A stretch of 48,822 nucleotides of DNA, from the NCBI RefSeq assembly GCF_039962115.1, contig NZ_JAMPKJ010000047.1:1-48822 (forward strand). The letters are read 5' to 3'. The position numbers and the translations under genes were made by a program. Below are positions 37,014-45,707 of this stretch, piece by piece; position 1 is the stretch's first letter, and every line of letters starts with the position of its first letter. The notes beneath the pieces are model-generated. The model had not been told where the DNA came from. It did not search any database and saw nothing but the letters and a program-made list of their open reading frames with translations. This stretch comes from Funiculus sociatus GB2-C1 (GTDB lineage Bacteria > Cyanobacteriota > Cyanobacteriia > Cyanobacteriales > FACHB-T130).

Positions 37014-38741
37014 ATGCTTGAACACGATGTCATCATTGTGGGAGGTGGATTAGCGGGGTGTCGTGCCGCCCTGGAGATTGTCCGCACCGACCCCAGCTTG
37101 AGTGTAGCTCTCGTTGCCAAAACTCACCCGATTCGTTCCCACTCTGTCGCCGCCCAAGGTGGCATGGCGGCAACCCTGAAAAATGTAGATGCCGAAGACA
37201 GTTGGGAAGCTCATGCCTTTGATACCGTAAAGGGTTCGGACTACTTGGCGGATCAGGACGCGGTGGCAATCTTGACCCGCGAGGCTCCAGATGTGGTAAT
37301 TGACCTAGAACACATGGGAGTTCTGTTTTCCCGGTTGCCAGATGGTCGCGTTGCCCAAAGAGCTTTTGGAGGACATTCTCACAATCGCACTTGCTACGCA
37401 GCAGATAAGACTGGTCACGCAATTCTGCACGAATTAGTTAATAACCTGCGTCGTTGCGGTGTCCGTATCTATGATGAGTGGTACGTGATGCAGTTGATTT
37501 TGGAAGATGCCCAGGCGAAGGGTGTGGTGATGTACCACCTTCTAGATGGGCAAATTGAGGTTGTCCGGGCGAAGGCGGTGATGTTCGCCACAGGCGGCTA
37601 TGGTCGCGTTTATAATACGACCTCGAATGACTATGCTTCGACTGGGGATGGTTTGGCGATGTCTGCCCTGGCTGGGGTGCCTCTGGAGGATATGGAGTTT
37701 GTGCAGTTTCACCCGACTGGATTGTATCCGGTGGGGGTGCTGATTTCCGAGGCAGTGCGGGGTGAGGGGGCGTATCTGATCAATAGTGAGGGCGATCGCT
37801 TTATGGCGAATTACGCCCCTAGCCGCATGGAACTGGCTCCTAGAGATATTACTTCTCGCGCGATCGCTCTGGAAATTAGCGCCGGACGCGGCATTCATCC
37901 TGATGGTAGTGCAGGTGGCCCCTTTGTCTATCTCGACTTGCGCCACATGGGGCGAGAAAAAATTATGAATCGGGTTCCCTTCGCTTGGGAAGAAGCTCAT
38001 CGCCTACTGAGTATCGATGCCGTAAATCAGCCGATGCCAGTCCGCCCTACAGTTCACTACTCAATGGGCGGCATCCCCGTCAATACTAGCGGTCAAGTGC
38101 GTAGTGGCACAGACACCCTAGTTGATGCCTTCTTTGCCGCCGGGGAAGCCGCTTGCGTCTCCGTTCACGGGGCAAATCGACTAGGAAGCAATTCCCTGCT
38201 TGAGTGTATCGTTTACGGGCGAAAAACAGGCGCTTCGTTAGCACAATTTGTCCAAAATCGCAAATTGCCGGATCTAGATGAGCAATCCTATTTGCTAGAA
38301 GCTCACTGCAAAATCCAAGCGCTACTAGAGCAATCCGGGCAATACCGGATTAACCAAGTCCGTGAATCCTTCCAAGACTGCATGACTAAGTATTGTGGTG
38401 TTTTCCGCACCGAGGAACTGATGCGCGAGGGCTTGACAAAGTTGCAAGAAATCCTTTCTCAATCCCAAGATATCTACCTGGATGACAAAGGCAAACTCTG
38501 GAACACGGAAGTCATCGAAGCTATGGAACTCCGCAGCCTGATAATTGTCGGTCAGATAATTCTCACATCTGCCCTCAACCGCCAAGAAAGTCGTGGCGCA
38601 CACTTCCGGGAGGATTATCAAGAGCGAGACGATAGCAATTTCCTGAAGCACACGATGGCTTACTATTCCCCCGCCGGGATTGACCTTCAGTATAAACCTG
38701 TGACGATTACCATGTTTGAGCCAAAAGAACGGAAGTATTAG
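37014..38741 (+). CDS. sdhA: succinate dehydrogenase/fumarate reductase flavoprotein subunit
   Basis: A 575-residue SdhA/FrdA-type flavoprotein, oxidising succinate to fumarate and feeding electrons to an iron-sulfur partner, in cyanobacteria a route into the plastoquinone pool. FAD fingerprint DVIIVGGGLAGCRAALE at 5-21; the covalent-FAD His candidate is His43 in IRSHSVAAQGGMAA; substrate-site motifs are QFHPTG, EAVRGEGA, MAPRDI-like ELAPRDITSRA, HYSMGGIPVN and HGANRLGSNSLLE. The C-terminal helical and capping domain is complete. No sdhB or membrane subunit is present in this window, so the complex is encoded at dispersed loci, as is usual in cyanobacteria. Confidence 0.92.
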   Translation: MLEHDVIIVGGGLAGCRAALEIVRTDPSLSVALVAKTHPIRSHSVAAQGGMAATLKNVDAEDSWEAHAFDTVKGSDYLADQDAVAILTREAPDVVIDLEHMGVLFSRLPDGRVAQRAFGGHSHNRTCYAADKTGHAILHELVNNLRRCGVRIYDEWYVMQLILEDAQAKGVVMYHLLDGQIEVVRAKAVMFATGGYGRVYNTTSNDYASTGDGLAMSALAGVPLEDMEFVQFHPTGLYPVGVLISEAVRGEGAYLINSEGDRFMANYAPSRMELAPRDITSRAIALEISAGRGIHPDGSAGGPFVYLDLRHMGREKIMNRVPFAWEEAHRLLSIDAVNQPMPVRPTVHYSMGGIPVNTSGQVRSGTDTLVDAFFAAGEAACVSVHGANRLGSNSLLECIVYGRKTGASLAQFVQNRKLPDLDEQSYLLEAHCKIQALLEQSGQYRINQVRESFQDCMTKYCGVFRTEELMREGLTKLQEILSQSQDIYLDDKGKLWNTEVIEAMELRSLIIVGQIILTSALNRQESRGAHFREDYQERDDSNFLKHTMAYYSPAGIDLQYKPVTITMFEPKERKY

Positions 38742-38837
38742 GGGGGATTGGGGATTAGGGATTGGGGATTAGAGATTGGGGATTAGGAAAAAGTCTTACC
38801 TAGCCTCCAGTTCCCAGCCCCCAGCCCCCAGTCCCAA
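38742..38837. repeat. G-rich/C-rich inverted dispersed repeat, copy 1
   Basis: Tandem ggggatta/ggggattg units (38744-38786) are followed by the link aaaaagtcttacctag and then by C-rich units (ttcccagcccc, cagtccc). G-rich and C-rich halves can pair into a long hairpin. The same layout with the same central link (aaaaagccttacctag) recurs at 45708-45810. Confidence 0.85.
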
Positions 38838-38895
38838 ATTTCATTTGGGTAATTTCACTACTATCCTTTCGTCTAAGATAGAGGTAAAATTACTT

Positions 38896-39058
38896 GATAA
38901 TGAAGGGGAGTAGCTGCTAGCAAAAGAGTTTGCTAGCCCATCTGAATCAACATACTGGCGATAAGCCTGGTTCAGGTGACAAGAAAAGAGAAACTTGACA
39001 CGGCGCGTAGTGGCACCAGCTAAAGTTTCCCGCCTTGGGAGCGAGACCTTCACTAAGT
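38896..39058 (+). promoter_or_regulatory. yybP-ykoY manganese riboswitch aptamer
   Basis: Conserved blocks in order: tgaaggggagtagc at 38901-38914, atcaacatactggcg at about 38946-38960, and gggagcgagaccttca at about 39037-39052. The tgaagg of the first block pairs with ccttca of the last, forming P1. This is the yybP-ykoY class, which senses Mn2+ and occurs upstream of manganese exporters, including the GDT1/Mnx gene of cyanobacteria. The helix between 38911 and 38937 (gctgctagcaaa/tttgctagc) fits an internal stem. Confidence 0.9.
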
Positions 39059-39090
39059 TCACATCTTATGTGAGCTTGGTGAGGTCTTTA
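39044..39090 (+). terminator. riboswitch expression-platform hairpin
   Basis: agaccttcactaagttcaca pairs with tgtgagcttggtgaggtct, a ~20-bp stem with a few mismatches, apex cttat, ending in ctttat. The 5' arm includes ccttca, the P1 3' strand, so this stem and the Mn-bound aptamer are mutually exclusive. Mn binding should prevent terminator formation and switch the exporter on. Confidence 0.75.
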
Positions 39091-39150
39091 TAGTCTTCTC
39101 AAGCTCACTCAGATGGAATTTAAGTAGAAAATTCTGAGGATCTTGAGACA

Positions 39151-39774
39151 ATGCTGGCAGCTTTTACCGCAGGTTTATTACTAATTACAATTTCAGAATT
39201 AGGCGATAAAACCTTTTTTATTGCTGTGATTTTGGCAATGCGCCACTCCCGAAGATTGGTATTTACTGGAGTTGTAGCGGCTTTGGCAGTGATGACGATA
39301 CTTTCTGTTTTAGTTGGACAAGTAGCGTCTTTACTACCCCAGAATTATGTTAAGTTGGCGGAAATTGCATTGTTTCTGGGTTTTGGGGTGAAGTTACTTT
39401 ACGATGCTGCCCAAATGCCAGCGGAAGCAGACTGTGCGGAAGCAGAAGAAGCACTCAGCACCGTGAAAGAAGCTGAGTTAAAAATGCCGAAACACAAAAG
39501 CCAGTGGGCGATTGTAATGGAAGCCTTTATGTTGACATTTGTGGCGGAATGGGGCGATCGCACACAGATTGCTACGATTGCGATGGCAGCATCCTATCCA
39601 GCGGTGGGTGTCACAGCTGGAGCGATTTTGGGGCATAGTATTTGTGCAGCGATCGCAGTCTTGGGCGGTCGTATGATTGCAGGGCGAATTTCTGAACGGA
39701 TAATTACAGGAATTGGTGGCTGCTTGTTTTTGGTTTTTGGAGCGATGGCAATTTTAGAAACTTATAAGTTATGA
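39151..39774 (+). CDS. mnx: TMEM165/GDT1-family manganese (cation) exporter, Mnx type
   Basis: A 207-residue membrane protein with two copies of the UPF0016 repeat. The signature E-x-G-D-(K/R)-(T/S) appears as ELGDKTFF (Glu16, Asp19) and EWGDRTQIA (Glu133, Asp136), the cation-binding sites. About six transmembrane helices surround a charged middle linker (about 88-120). In Synechocystis the homologue exports Mn2+ from the cytoplasm to lumen or periplasm, protecting against Mn toxicity. The Mn riboswitch just upstream strongly supports Mn as the substrate here. GAGGA precedes the ATG at a longer spacing. Confidence 0.92.
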   Translation: MLAAFTAGLLLITISELGDKTFFIAVILAMRHSRRLVFTGVVAALAVMTILSVLVGQVASLLPQNYVKLAEIALFLGFGVKLLYDAAQMPAEADCAEAEEALSTVKEAELKMPKHKSQWAIVMEAFMLTFVAEWGDRTQIATIAMAASYPAVGVTAGAILGHSICAAIAVLGGRMIAGRISERIITGIGGCLFLVFGAMAILETYKL

Positions 39775-39832
39775 GTTAATAACTCTAACTTTTAGTTTTC
39801 AGCTTCTAAATCCTAACTTTTTGCCAACTCAA

Positions 39833-39861
39833 AAGTCCGGAGATTCAAAGTCTCCGGCTTA
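39833..39861. terminator. hairpin between convergent genes
   Basis: ccggaga and tctccgg form a perfect 7-bp stem around a ttcaaag loop, extended by aag/ctt. It sits between the Mn exporter gene (+) and the TPR gene (-). No long T-run; a modest terminator candidate. Confidence 0.45.
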
Positions 39862-39887
39862 GCAAAACTCATAACTCCTAGCTTTCT

Positions 39888-40877
39888 TTAGTTTCTTGTT
39901 TCGTCGGGCTGAGGTGGTGGAATAGTAGGCACACTACTAGGAGCATTAGAGGGAGGGTTGGCGGGAGAATTAGTGGATGTAGGTGTTTGGGTAGCCAATT
40001 GTTTAATTCGGTCTTTGACATCCGCTGGCGCTAAAGCAATAGCAGTGTCGAATAAAGGCTTAGCTTCGGCAGTTCTGCCTTGTTGTTGAAGCACATAAGC
40101 CTTCGCTACGATAGGGCGAAAATCCTGCTTATTGCCCTTAATTGCCTCATCGTAAATAGCGATCGCTTCCGGAAAACGATTTTGCCCAACATAAACCTTA
40201 CCCAACTCCAACTGCACCGAAGTTACATCCACACTACCCGGCTGCACTTGATTCACATCTGTCGCCGTTTTCAAAGTATCTTGTAGCAGCCCTATCGCCG
40301 CCTCCGGACGGTTTTGTTCGAGCAAAAGACCTACAAGACCTTGCAGAGCATAAATATCTCCCGGTTTAGAAGTCAAAATCGAGCGATAAGTTTGGGCACT
40401 CCCTTCCGAATCGCCAGTTTTTTGTTTAGCTTGGGCAAGCAAGACAGCGTACTCAGACTGTTGGGGATTCAGTTTCGCCAGTTTTTCCAAGGGTGCGATC
40501 GCGCCCTTAACGTCGCGCAGTTTCAGCCGCGTTTCCAACAACCCTCGCAACGCCGTTTGATTCTCAGGCTCCTTCTGCAAAACCAATTCATAACCTTTCG
40601 CCTGAGCTTCTAATTCCGACTGATTGACAGGTGGTTGGCTCGTCTGGGTTGCTACAGGTGTCGCTCCAGTAGAAGGCGGCTTTTGCTCAAAAACCATACC
40701 TACCAGCGGAATAATCGACACACCTACAAATACCAGTACACCCAGCACCAATACCAAATTAATTAACCAGCGACCGCGTTTTTTGGACACACAACTGCAT
40801 TGAACTCTATTGACATTATCGACCACAAACGGATTTTCCACTTTTGCACTTACGACACGCCGCCTCACCGCCTCCAA
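39888..40877 (-). CDS. membrane-anchored tetratricopeptide-repeat protein
   Basis: A 329-residue protein. A short cytoplasmic head with a Cys pair (QCSCVSKKRGRW) precedes one transmembrane helix (LINLVLVLGVLVFVGVSIIP, about 39-58). After a Pro/Thr/Gln-rich linker come about five TPR units (KGYELVLQKEPENQTALRGL, KLAKLNPQQSEYAVLLAQAK, RSILTSKPGDIYALQGLVGL, AIAIYDEAIKG and DTAIALAPAD). The end is a Pro/Ser/Asn-rich disordered tail. TPR proteins scaffold complexes; no partner can be named. It is divergent from the next gene with a 163-base spacer. Confidence 0.85.
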   Translation of the reverse strand: MEAVRRRVVSAKVENPFVVDNVNRVQCSCVSKKRGRWLINLVLVLGVLVFVGVSIIPLVGMVFEQKPPSTGATPVATQTSQPPVNQSELEAQAKGYELVLQKEPENQTALRGLLETRLKLRDVKGAIAPLEKLAKLNPQQSEYAVLLAQAKQKTGDSEGSAQTYRSILTSKPGDIYALQGLVGLLLEQNRPEAAIGLLQDTLKTATDVNQVQPGSVDVTSVQLELGKVYVGQNRFPEAIAIYDEAIKGNKQDFRPIVAKAYVLQQQGRTAEAKPLFDTAIALAPADVKDRIKQLATQTPTSTNSPANPPSNAPSSVPTIPPPQPDETRN

Positions 40878-41040
40878 GCTCTAAAATAGTGGCAGCATTG
40901 CATCAAATTTGATATTCTATAGGAGTTTTTGCTTAGTTTCGTGCAAAAACATTGCGGATCTACCAGTCGCATCTCTGCATTCAGTACAATGAGCTGACTG
41001 ACTCCCCCTAAGGGGATGTGTCTCCGCCGCGAGGAGTAAT

Positions 41041-41988
41041 ATGAGTCCTTCTGTGAATCGGTTTTCCGACTTACCTGAGTCTTCTGGCGATCCCAAGCCA
41101 GAGCCACCACAAACGCCCAATCCGCTAATACCAGCCGATACAATGCCGAACAGCGATTCGGAAACAACACAAGTGCCTGTCTCTGATGATACTGCCACAA
41201 GGCAGCAACCAATTCCCCCGCCCAGCGAACCCATGCAGTACCGGGCAATTGGCCTGGTACGGGGTAAATACACCTCCTCCGAAGAGCAATTTACGCGAGG
41301 AATGCTTCTGGCATCAGATGGAACCGACATCGATGCCGTGCTACTGGGTCGAGTTATGAGTTTGGTGAAAAATCACCTGAACTTAGAGCAACAACACCTG
41401 TGGGTTGTTTATCCCCGAATGCGACAAGAAGACGGCAACTTACACGTCCAAATCGTGGGTGTCTGGGAGCCTGAAAGACTGAACCAACCGCCGCCTGAGT
41501 CTGAGGCAGAATCAACCAAACTAACGGATGCTCAAAGCGAGGAAAGTGTAGCCAAGGATGGTTATTTTTCCATTCGTGGCGAGGTGATTTATCAGTCGCG
41601 AGAAGAAGAAGACATCGTCATCAAGATCAAGCAGTCTCCCCGCAAGGACGAGGAAAATCCCAAGTTTTTTAAGTTGAAACTCAAGGGCATTGTCCAAGAC
41701 AAAGCTGTTGGTCACTTCATGGATGTGCAAGTGCAGCGGCAAGGTAACGAGCTGGTGATTCAGGAGAGCAAAGATATTGGTCGTCTTCCTCCCAGGAAGA
41801 TTCCGGGCAAGAAGCCGTTCCGAGGCGGGGGTGGTCGTCCTCCAGGCAGAAAACCAACAGGCAATCGAGAGCGTCCCATGCGTCCCGCAGGAGACAGACA
41901 AGCAGCAGCAGCCCCGCAACCCAAACGCCGGGAACCCCTGCCAAAGCCAGTTAAACGCTCAACACCGCCTCCAGAAAGTAAAAAGTAA
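41041..41988 (+). CDS. hypothetical protein with acidic/Pro-rich head and basic Arg-Gly-Pro tail
   Basis: A 315-residue protein. Residues 1-62 are Pro/Ser/Asp-rich and probably disordered. A folded core (about 65-235) begins YRAIGLVRGKYTSSEEQFTR with VLLGRVMSLVKNHLNL and LHVQIVGVWEPE, followed by GYFSIRGEVIYQSREEEDIV and KLKLKGIVQDKAVGHFMDVQ. The tail (about 245-315) is strongly basic with GGGGRPPGRKPTG and PKRREPLPKP. A beta-rich core with a basic tail suggests nucleic-acid contact, but this is speculation and I do not recognise a family name. GAGGAG lies upstream of the ATG. Confidence 0.8.
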   Translation: MSPSVNRFSDLPESSGDPKPEPPQTPNPLIPADTMPNSDSETTQVPVSDDTATRQQPIPPPSEPMQYRAIGLVRGKYTSSEEQFTRGMLLASDGTDIDAVLLGRVMSLVKNHLNLEQQHLWVVYPRMRQEDGNLHVQIVGVWEPERLNQPPPESEAESTKLTDAQSEESVAKDGYFSIRGEVIYQSREEEDIVIKIKQSPRKDEENPKFFKLKLKGIVQDKAVGHFMDVQVQRQGNELVIQESKDIGRLPPRKIPGKKPFRGGGGRPPGRKPTGNRERPMRPAGDRQAAAAPQPKRREPLPKPVKRSTPPPESKK

Positions 41989-42038
41989 AAAGGCAAGCAA
42001 ACCCTCGTTCCCAGACTGGGACTGGGAACGATAAAAGG

Positions 42039-42174
42039 AGGGTGGTTTCATTTATTAAAAGAAAATTCTGTAACGTTGATTTTGGCTGGCGGTAGGGGCT
42101 TTTTGATTACCATGCCCCTACAAAAAAAATGTCGCAATTTTCGATATTTTCTAAGGGTTGTATGAAACCACCCT
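42039..42174. mobile_element. MITE-like element with perfect 13-bp terminal inverted repeats
   Basis: agggtggtttcat (42039-42051) and atgaaaccaccct (42162-42174) are perfect inverse copies bounding a 136-bp AT-rich, non-coding segment. It is flanked on both sides by parts of a cgttcccag/ctgggaacg palindrome (about 42004-42030 and 42176-42190), as if inserted into an older repeat. Confidence 0.75.
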
Positions 42175-42206
42175 GAGACTGGGAACGAGATATTAGTCTT
42201 TAATGA

Positions 42207-43406
42207 CTATTCCAAGGAAATTTGAGATCCCCATCGGTCTTGGGGTAAAAAAGACCGATCCATCGGAATCTGGGCAACAGGTTCAGTGAGGGTAAATTCC
42301 CCAGCCTCAATCCATTGCTTCAACTCCAGCGCCACTTGACGCGAGAGAAACACAGACGCGAGGGGGGCAACCCGCACGGGTTTACCTTCAATGGCGATCC
42401 GTCCGGTTTTCAACTGGGCGTAACTCACTAAGCCAAAGGTGGGACGGACGCGCCGGGGAATCGAGAAATCGACAACTGGCGCTACGATGTCTTTGTCTTG
42501 GACTGCACAACTAGCGACGACTTGCTCGTGCAACACTGGCAAGGGAACGCCGACACCCAGCATTACAGAAGGGCCGTAATTTTTGAAGTAGCAACCGCGC
42601 ACCCAACGGGGGTTCATTTGTTTGGCATCTCCCATCAAGGCAAGGGTGGCTGCTGGGCCAATTGGTGTCCGATTTGGCAAGCGCTTTTGTAAAGGGAAGT
42701 GCTGCGTGCCTTCCCAGGAAACGTAACCGATGCCGCCGCCTAAAAAAATTCGGGTGCCGATACCAATCAGTTGCAGGTCGGGATCGTTGAGGAGGGGGGA
42801 AATTGCCCCAGCGTTTGAATAGACGGCATTTGCGAGTCGGGGCTGCAATGGGCCCAGGTAAGTGAAGAGAGGGCGATCGCCTCCATTCACCCCTACAATA
42901 AAATTTTGGTATATATTGCGCGGATTAAATAAGTAAAATTGGTTAATCGTGTCGCGGGTGATGGTTGTTTCAAAGGACGCTCGCGGATAGCAATCTGTAA
43001 CTTGTCCGATGGCGCGTAGTTGCACTGGTTTACCAGCAATCAAGTCTTCTATGATATGACCGCCGCCGCGTTCTCTTGATTCTTCCCCATCTGGTGCCTC
43101 ACCAGTGCTGGCGTATTCCACCATCCCGGTTGCACCCAAATACAGATCCACGGCACCAAATCCCGCGTAAGCTGGCACTCCATCCAACCAACAACGGCGA
43201 ATTTTCATCGGTGGATCAGTGTGTCCCAGGTTGATAATCGCCCCGGATGACTCCATCGGCTCAAAGGTGCCAGTGGTAATTACATCTACTTCCTTCGCGG
43301 CTTGGGTGACTCCCACCTCTGCCACCCGTGCTTTTAATTCTTCTGTTGTCCACACAACAGCCAATTGGCGGCTGATCTTGTCGTTAATTTCGGCGATAGT
43401 TCGCAT
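42207..43406 (-). CDS. homocysteine biosynthesis protein (DUF39/HcyBio)
   Basis: A 399-residue DUF39 protein. Family features include VDVITTGTFEPMESSGAIIN, a Gly-rich GFGAVDLYLGATG, RRCWLDGVPAYAG with Cys72, and GQVTDCYPRASFETTITRDT with Cys139; both Cys lie in conserved-looking contexts. Methanogen relatives incorporate sulfide into aspartate semialdehyde to form homocysteine, working with a NIL-ferredoxin protein. Here only the DUF39 domain is present, without C-terminal CBS domains, and no NIL-ferredoxin gene is adjacent. A role in sulfur assimilation in this cyanobacterium is inference from family. Confidence 0.88.
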   Translation of the reverse strand: MRTIAEINDKISRQLAVVWTTEELKARVAEVGVTQAAKEVDVITTGTFEPMESSGAIINLGHTDPPMKIRRCWLDGVPAYAGFGAVDLYLGATGMVEYASTGEAPDGEESRERGGGHIIEDLIAGKPVQLRAIGQVTDCYPRASFETTITRDTINQFYLFNPRNIYQNFIVGVNGGDRPLFTYLGPLQPRLANAVYSNAGAISPLLNDPDLQLIGIGTRIFLGGGIGYVSWEGTQHFPLQKRLPNRTPIGPAATLALMGDAKQMNPRWVRGCYFKNYGPSVMLGVGVPLPVLHEQVVASCAVQDKDIVAPVVDFSIPRRVRPTFGLVSYAQLKTGRIAIEGKPVRVAPLASVFLSRQVALELKQWIEAGEFTLTEPVAQIPMDRSFLPQDRWGSQISLE

Positions 43407-43509
43407 AGGGAAGGTTGAAGGGTGGGATTGCTCATCCTTAGTTTCCTCTATTGCGACGCCCTTTGGGGCGACCCCTTTGAGCGGTTCACGTTATGTGCTG
43501 CTGTTGAAA

Positions 43510-44385
43510 TTATCGCTCCTGAGTCGCCAAGTAGCTGACTAAATCGCTTTGGCTGGAGAAATTCAACAGCGCCTCCGCCAAATCTTCTAGCTGAGGGATA
43601 GCTAAACCGCGAATCTGTTCTTGCAGTTCCGGATTAATGTCACCAAACCGTAGCGTTAATAGCCGCAAAATTAACGCCGCCTCTCCTTGCTGCCTGCCCT
43701 CTTCCCTGCCTCGTTGCAGACCTCTCATCTCCCCCTTTTGGAGGATGTCTTGATAGATAACAGATTCCTCCATAATTTCCTCTCGCAATAGTTGTTGAAT
43801 CAAATCTTTTTTAAACCGCAAACCAGCCAGAACCCCTGCACAAGCTAGGATATTCTTTCGCTCGGCGGTTCCCTCGATCGTAGCGACCCCAGCGGCAACT
43901 TGCTCTAATAAAGCTCTCGGGGAGTCGCTGCGAGCTAAGGTTGCCAGTGGTAAGAGAGCAGGGTTTGCCAGCAGTGGGGTGGGATCTTCTTCCCACCGAC
44001 GGATGACGCGATATTGGTGTCTGGTGTTCGTGTCTACATACTGCTGTCTAAAGACGAGTTCTGAGGTGGTGGCTTGCAAGAAAATCACCACCTGCACGAT
44101 TTCACACCAATATTGTCGCTTGAGTCGCGTGTAGTAATCGAGCATCCGGAAGTCGAGGGGAGGAGTTGATTGCGCCAAGGTTTGAAATTCTAGGTGCAAG
44201 ATTTGGTTAGCGACTTGCAGGAAGGTGACAGAATCAGCGCGAATCGGTTCTAAACCCAGTTCAGTTTTGATTACCTTGATGCCTGAATCAACATTGAGTA
44301 GCCAGTTAGCAAAGTCAGCTGGGTAATTCTCGGCAAGATATTTACAGGTGTTGTCGTATTCCAAGAGTGCAATTTCAGAGAGCAA
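43510..44385 (-). CDS. Rpn/PD-(D/E)XK nuclease-like protein with DUF4351 tail
   Basis: A 291-residue protein of the large cyanobacterial family annotated as Rpn-type transposase or DUF4351. The N-terminal half contains a degenerate PD-(D/E)XK core: an Asp in IRADSVTFL and ILHLEFQTL with Glu-x-Gln. The middle is helical, and the C-terminal 55 residues are the DUF4351 module (EAALILRLLTLRFGDINPEL, IRGLAIPQLEDLAEALL). Members promote RecA-independent recombination or act as orphan nucleases; many copies per genome are usual. The start is TTG at 44385 with GAGAG upstream; a second TTG at 44364 is an alternative. Confidence 0.85.
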   Translation of the reverse strand: MLSEIALLEYDNTCKYLAENYPADFANWLLNVDSGIKVIKTELGLEPIRADSVTFLQVANQILHLEFQTLAQSTPPLDFRMLDYYTRLKRQYWCEIVQVVIFLQATTSELVFRQQYVDTNTRHQYRVIRRWEEDPTPLLANPALLPLATLARSDSPRALLEQVAAGVATIEGTAERKNILACAGVLAGLRFKKDLIQQLLREEIMEESVIYQDILQKGEMRGLQRGREEGRQQGEAALILRLLTLRFGDINPELQEQIRGLAIPQLEDLAEALLNFSSQSDLVSYLATQER

Positions 44386-44434
44386 TATTATTCTCTCATT
44401 GAGGAGTGCTGATGATAGCGATCGCTATTTATTG

Positions 44435-45604
44435 CTACTTTTTATCTTTGCCACTCACATCATCAAGATTCGGCTCGTTATTGATTGGTGGATTCGCTTC
44501 TGGCAAAACCCCAGTTTCTTGATCAAATTCAGCAGCTTCATCGGATAAATCTGTACCCTTGGCATCAAAAACCTCTTTGCGATCGCTACGCCATTGATCG
44601 AGAACATCTTTGATTAATACTTCCTTTACCCAAATTTGACCAACGACGGTTAAAGGTAGTGCCAAAAATAACCCCAAAAATCCAAAAAAGGTGGCAAAAA
44701 ACACTTGAGAAAGTAAAGTTACAGCTGGCAGTAGCGATACCTGCTGAGCCATGACGTAGGGGGTTAAAAAATTACTTTCAATCTGCTGAATGGCAAAGTA
44801 AAGACCGAACACAGCGGCGGATTTCCAAGGAGCTTCCAACAACGCGATCGCCATTGGTGGGATCACACTAATAGTTGGGCCCAGATTGGGAATCAAGTTC
44901 AAAACCCCCGCCAAAATTCCTTGCGCCAATGGTGAAGGTATACGCAGAATTGACAGTCCAACCATACTCATCAGCGCTACTACACTCATACTAATGAGAG
45001 CGCCACCAAGCCATCTTCCCAATGCAACTTCGCATTGATCCAAAATTCCATCCACCCGCCGCCGATAAAAAGACGGGAATAACCGCACGAATCCCTTGCG
45101 GTAAGCTTGAGGATTTGCTAATAGCATCCCTGTCAAAACTAGCACTAACAAAACCCTGAGGATAACGCCCAAAGAGCTAGAGAAAAACGCGACCGAACCT
45201 CCTAATAGCCGATTTAATAAAGGCTGCACTTGTTGGCTGATGCTGTCCACATCCGGTAGATACGGAACTAGCTGGGTAGGAACACGCTCTCTCCAGTAAT
45301 CAGTCCAATTATTCAGGCGCTCAAATCCTTGAGGAACCCGCTGTGTTAGTTCTTCAAACTGGACTGCAAAAGGCGGCACAATGAGCCAGAAAAATCCCAC
45401 AATCAGGGCTAGTAACAAAGCAATTGAACACAACACAGCTAAGCCATGTTGCATTCCGGATCGTTGCAGCCGTAGGGATAGCCGATTCAAGGCAGTGGCT
45501 AACACAATAGCAGCAAACAATAGCAGTAACAAATCCCGTATTTGCCACAGGATATATAAAGAAACGACTATGGCAAAAAAGCCAATTAGCTGACCTAGTT
45601 TCAC
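44435..45604 (-). CDS. AI-2E family transporter (PerM/TqsA-like permease)
   Basis: A 389-residue membrane protein with about eight transmembrane helices, starting LGQLIGFFAIVVSLYILWQI and including IVLATALNRLSLRLQRSG and the diagnostic central block PLAQGILAGVLNLIPNLGPT. The C-terminal tail (about 330-389) is long, acidic and disordered. Family members export or take up small molecules such as AI-2 or couple Na+/H+; the substrate cannot be assigned in cyanobacteria. The start is taken as GTG at 45604 with AGG at 9 bases; TTG at 45619 is an alternative. Confidence 0.88.
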   Translation of the reverse strand: MKLGQLIGFFAIVVSLYILWQIRDLLLLLFAAIVLATALNRLSLRLQRSGMQHGLAVLCSIALLLALIVGFFWLIVPPFAVQFEELTQRVPQGFERLNNWTDYWRERVPTQLVPYLPDVDSISQQVQPLLNRLLGGSVAFFSSSLGVILRVLLVLVLTGMLLANPQAYRKGFVRLFPSFYRRRVDGILDQCEVALGRWLGGALISMSVVALMSMVGLSILRIPSPLAQGILAGVLNLIPNLGPTISVIPPMAIALLEAPWKSAAVFGLYFAIQQIESNFLTPYVMAQQVSLLPAVTLLSQVFFATFFGFLGLFLALPLTVVGQIWVKEVLIKDVLDQWRSDRKEVFDAKGTDLSDEAAEFDQETGVLPEANPPINNEPNLDDVSGKDKK

Positions 45605-45707
45605 AAGTTGACGCCTCAAAGCTATCTCAGGCTATAATTCCCGATCAATGCAGCTAGATTAGCCGATATCGGCAACTTTCGCCTAGCTTCGCGGGAGGGA
45701 TGCCAAT

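Noticed and set aside
37014-38741. L-aspartate oxidase (NadB) instead of SdhA
   Set aside because: Length, the C-terminal capping region, and the HSVAAQGG and HGANRLGSNSLLE contexts fit the succinate dehydrogenase/fumarate reductase subunit better, although the families are related.
38841-39062. Minus-strand frame of 73 codons
   Set aside because: It lies antisense to the yybP-ykoY riboswitch, whose conserved blocks explain the sequence.
43510-44385. Active transposon
   Set aside because: The protein is an Rpn/DUF4351 nuclease-like orphan without terminal repeats or target duplication; such genes are scattered as single ORFs.
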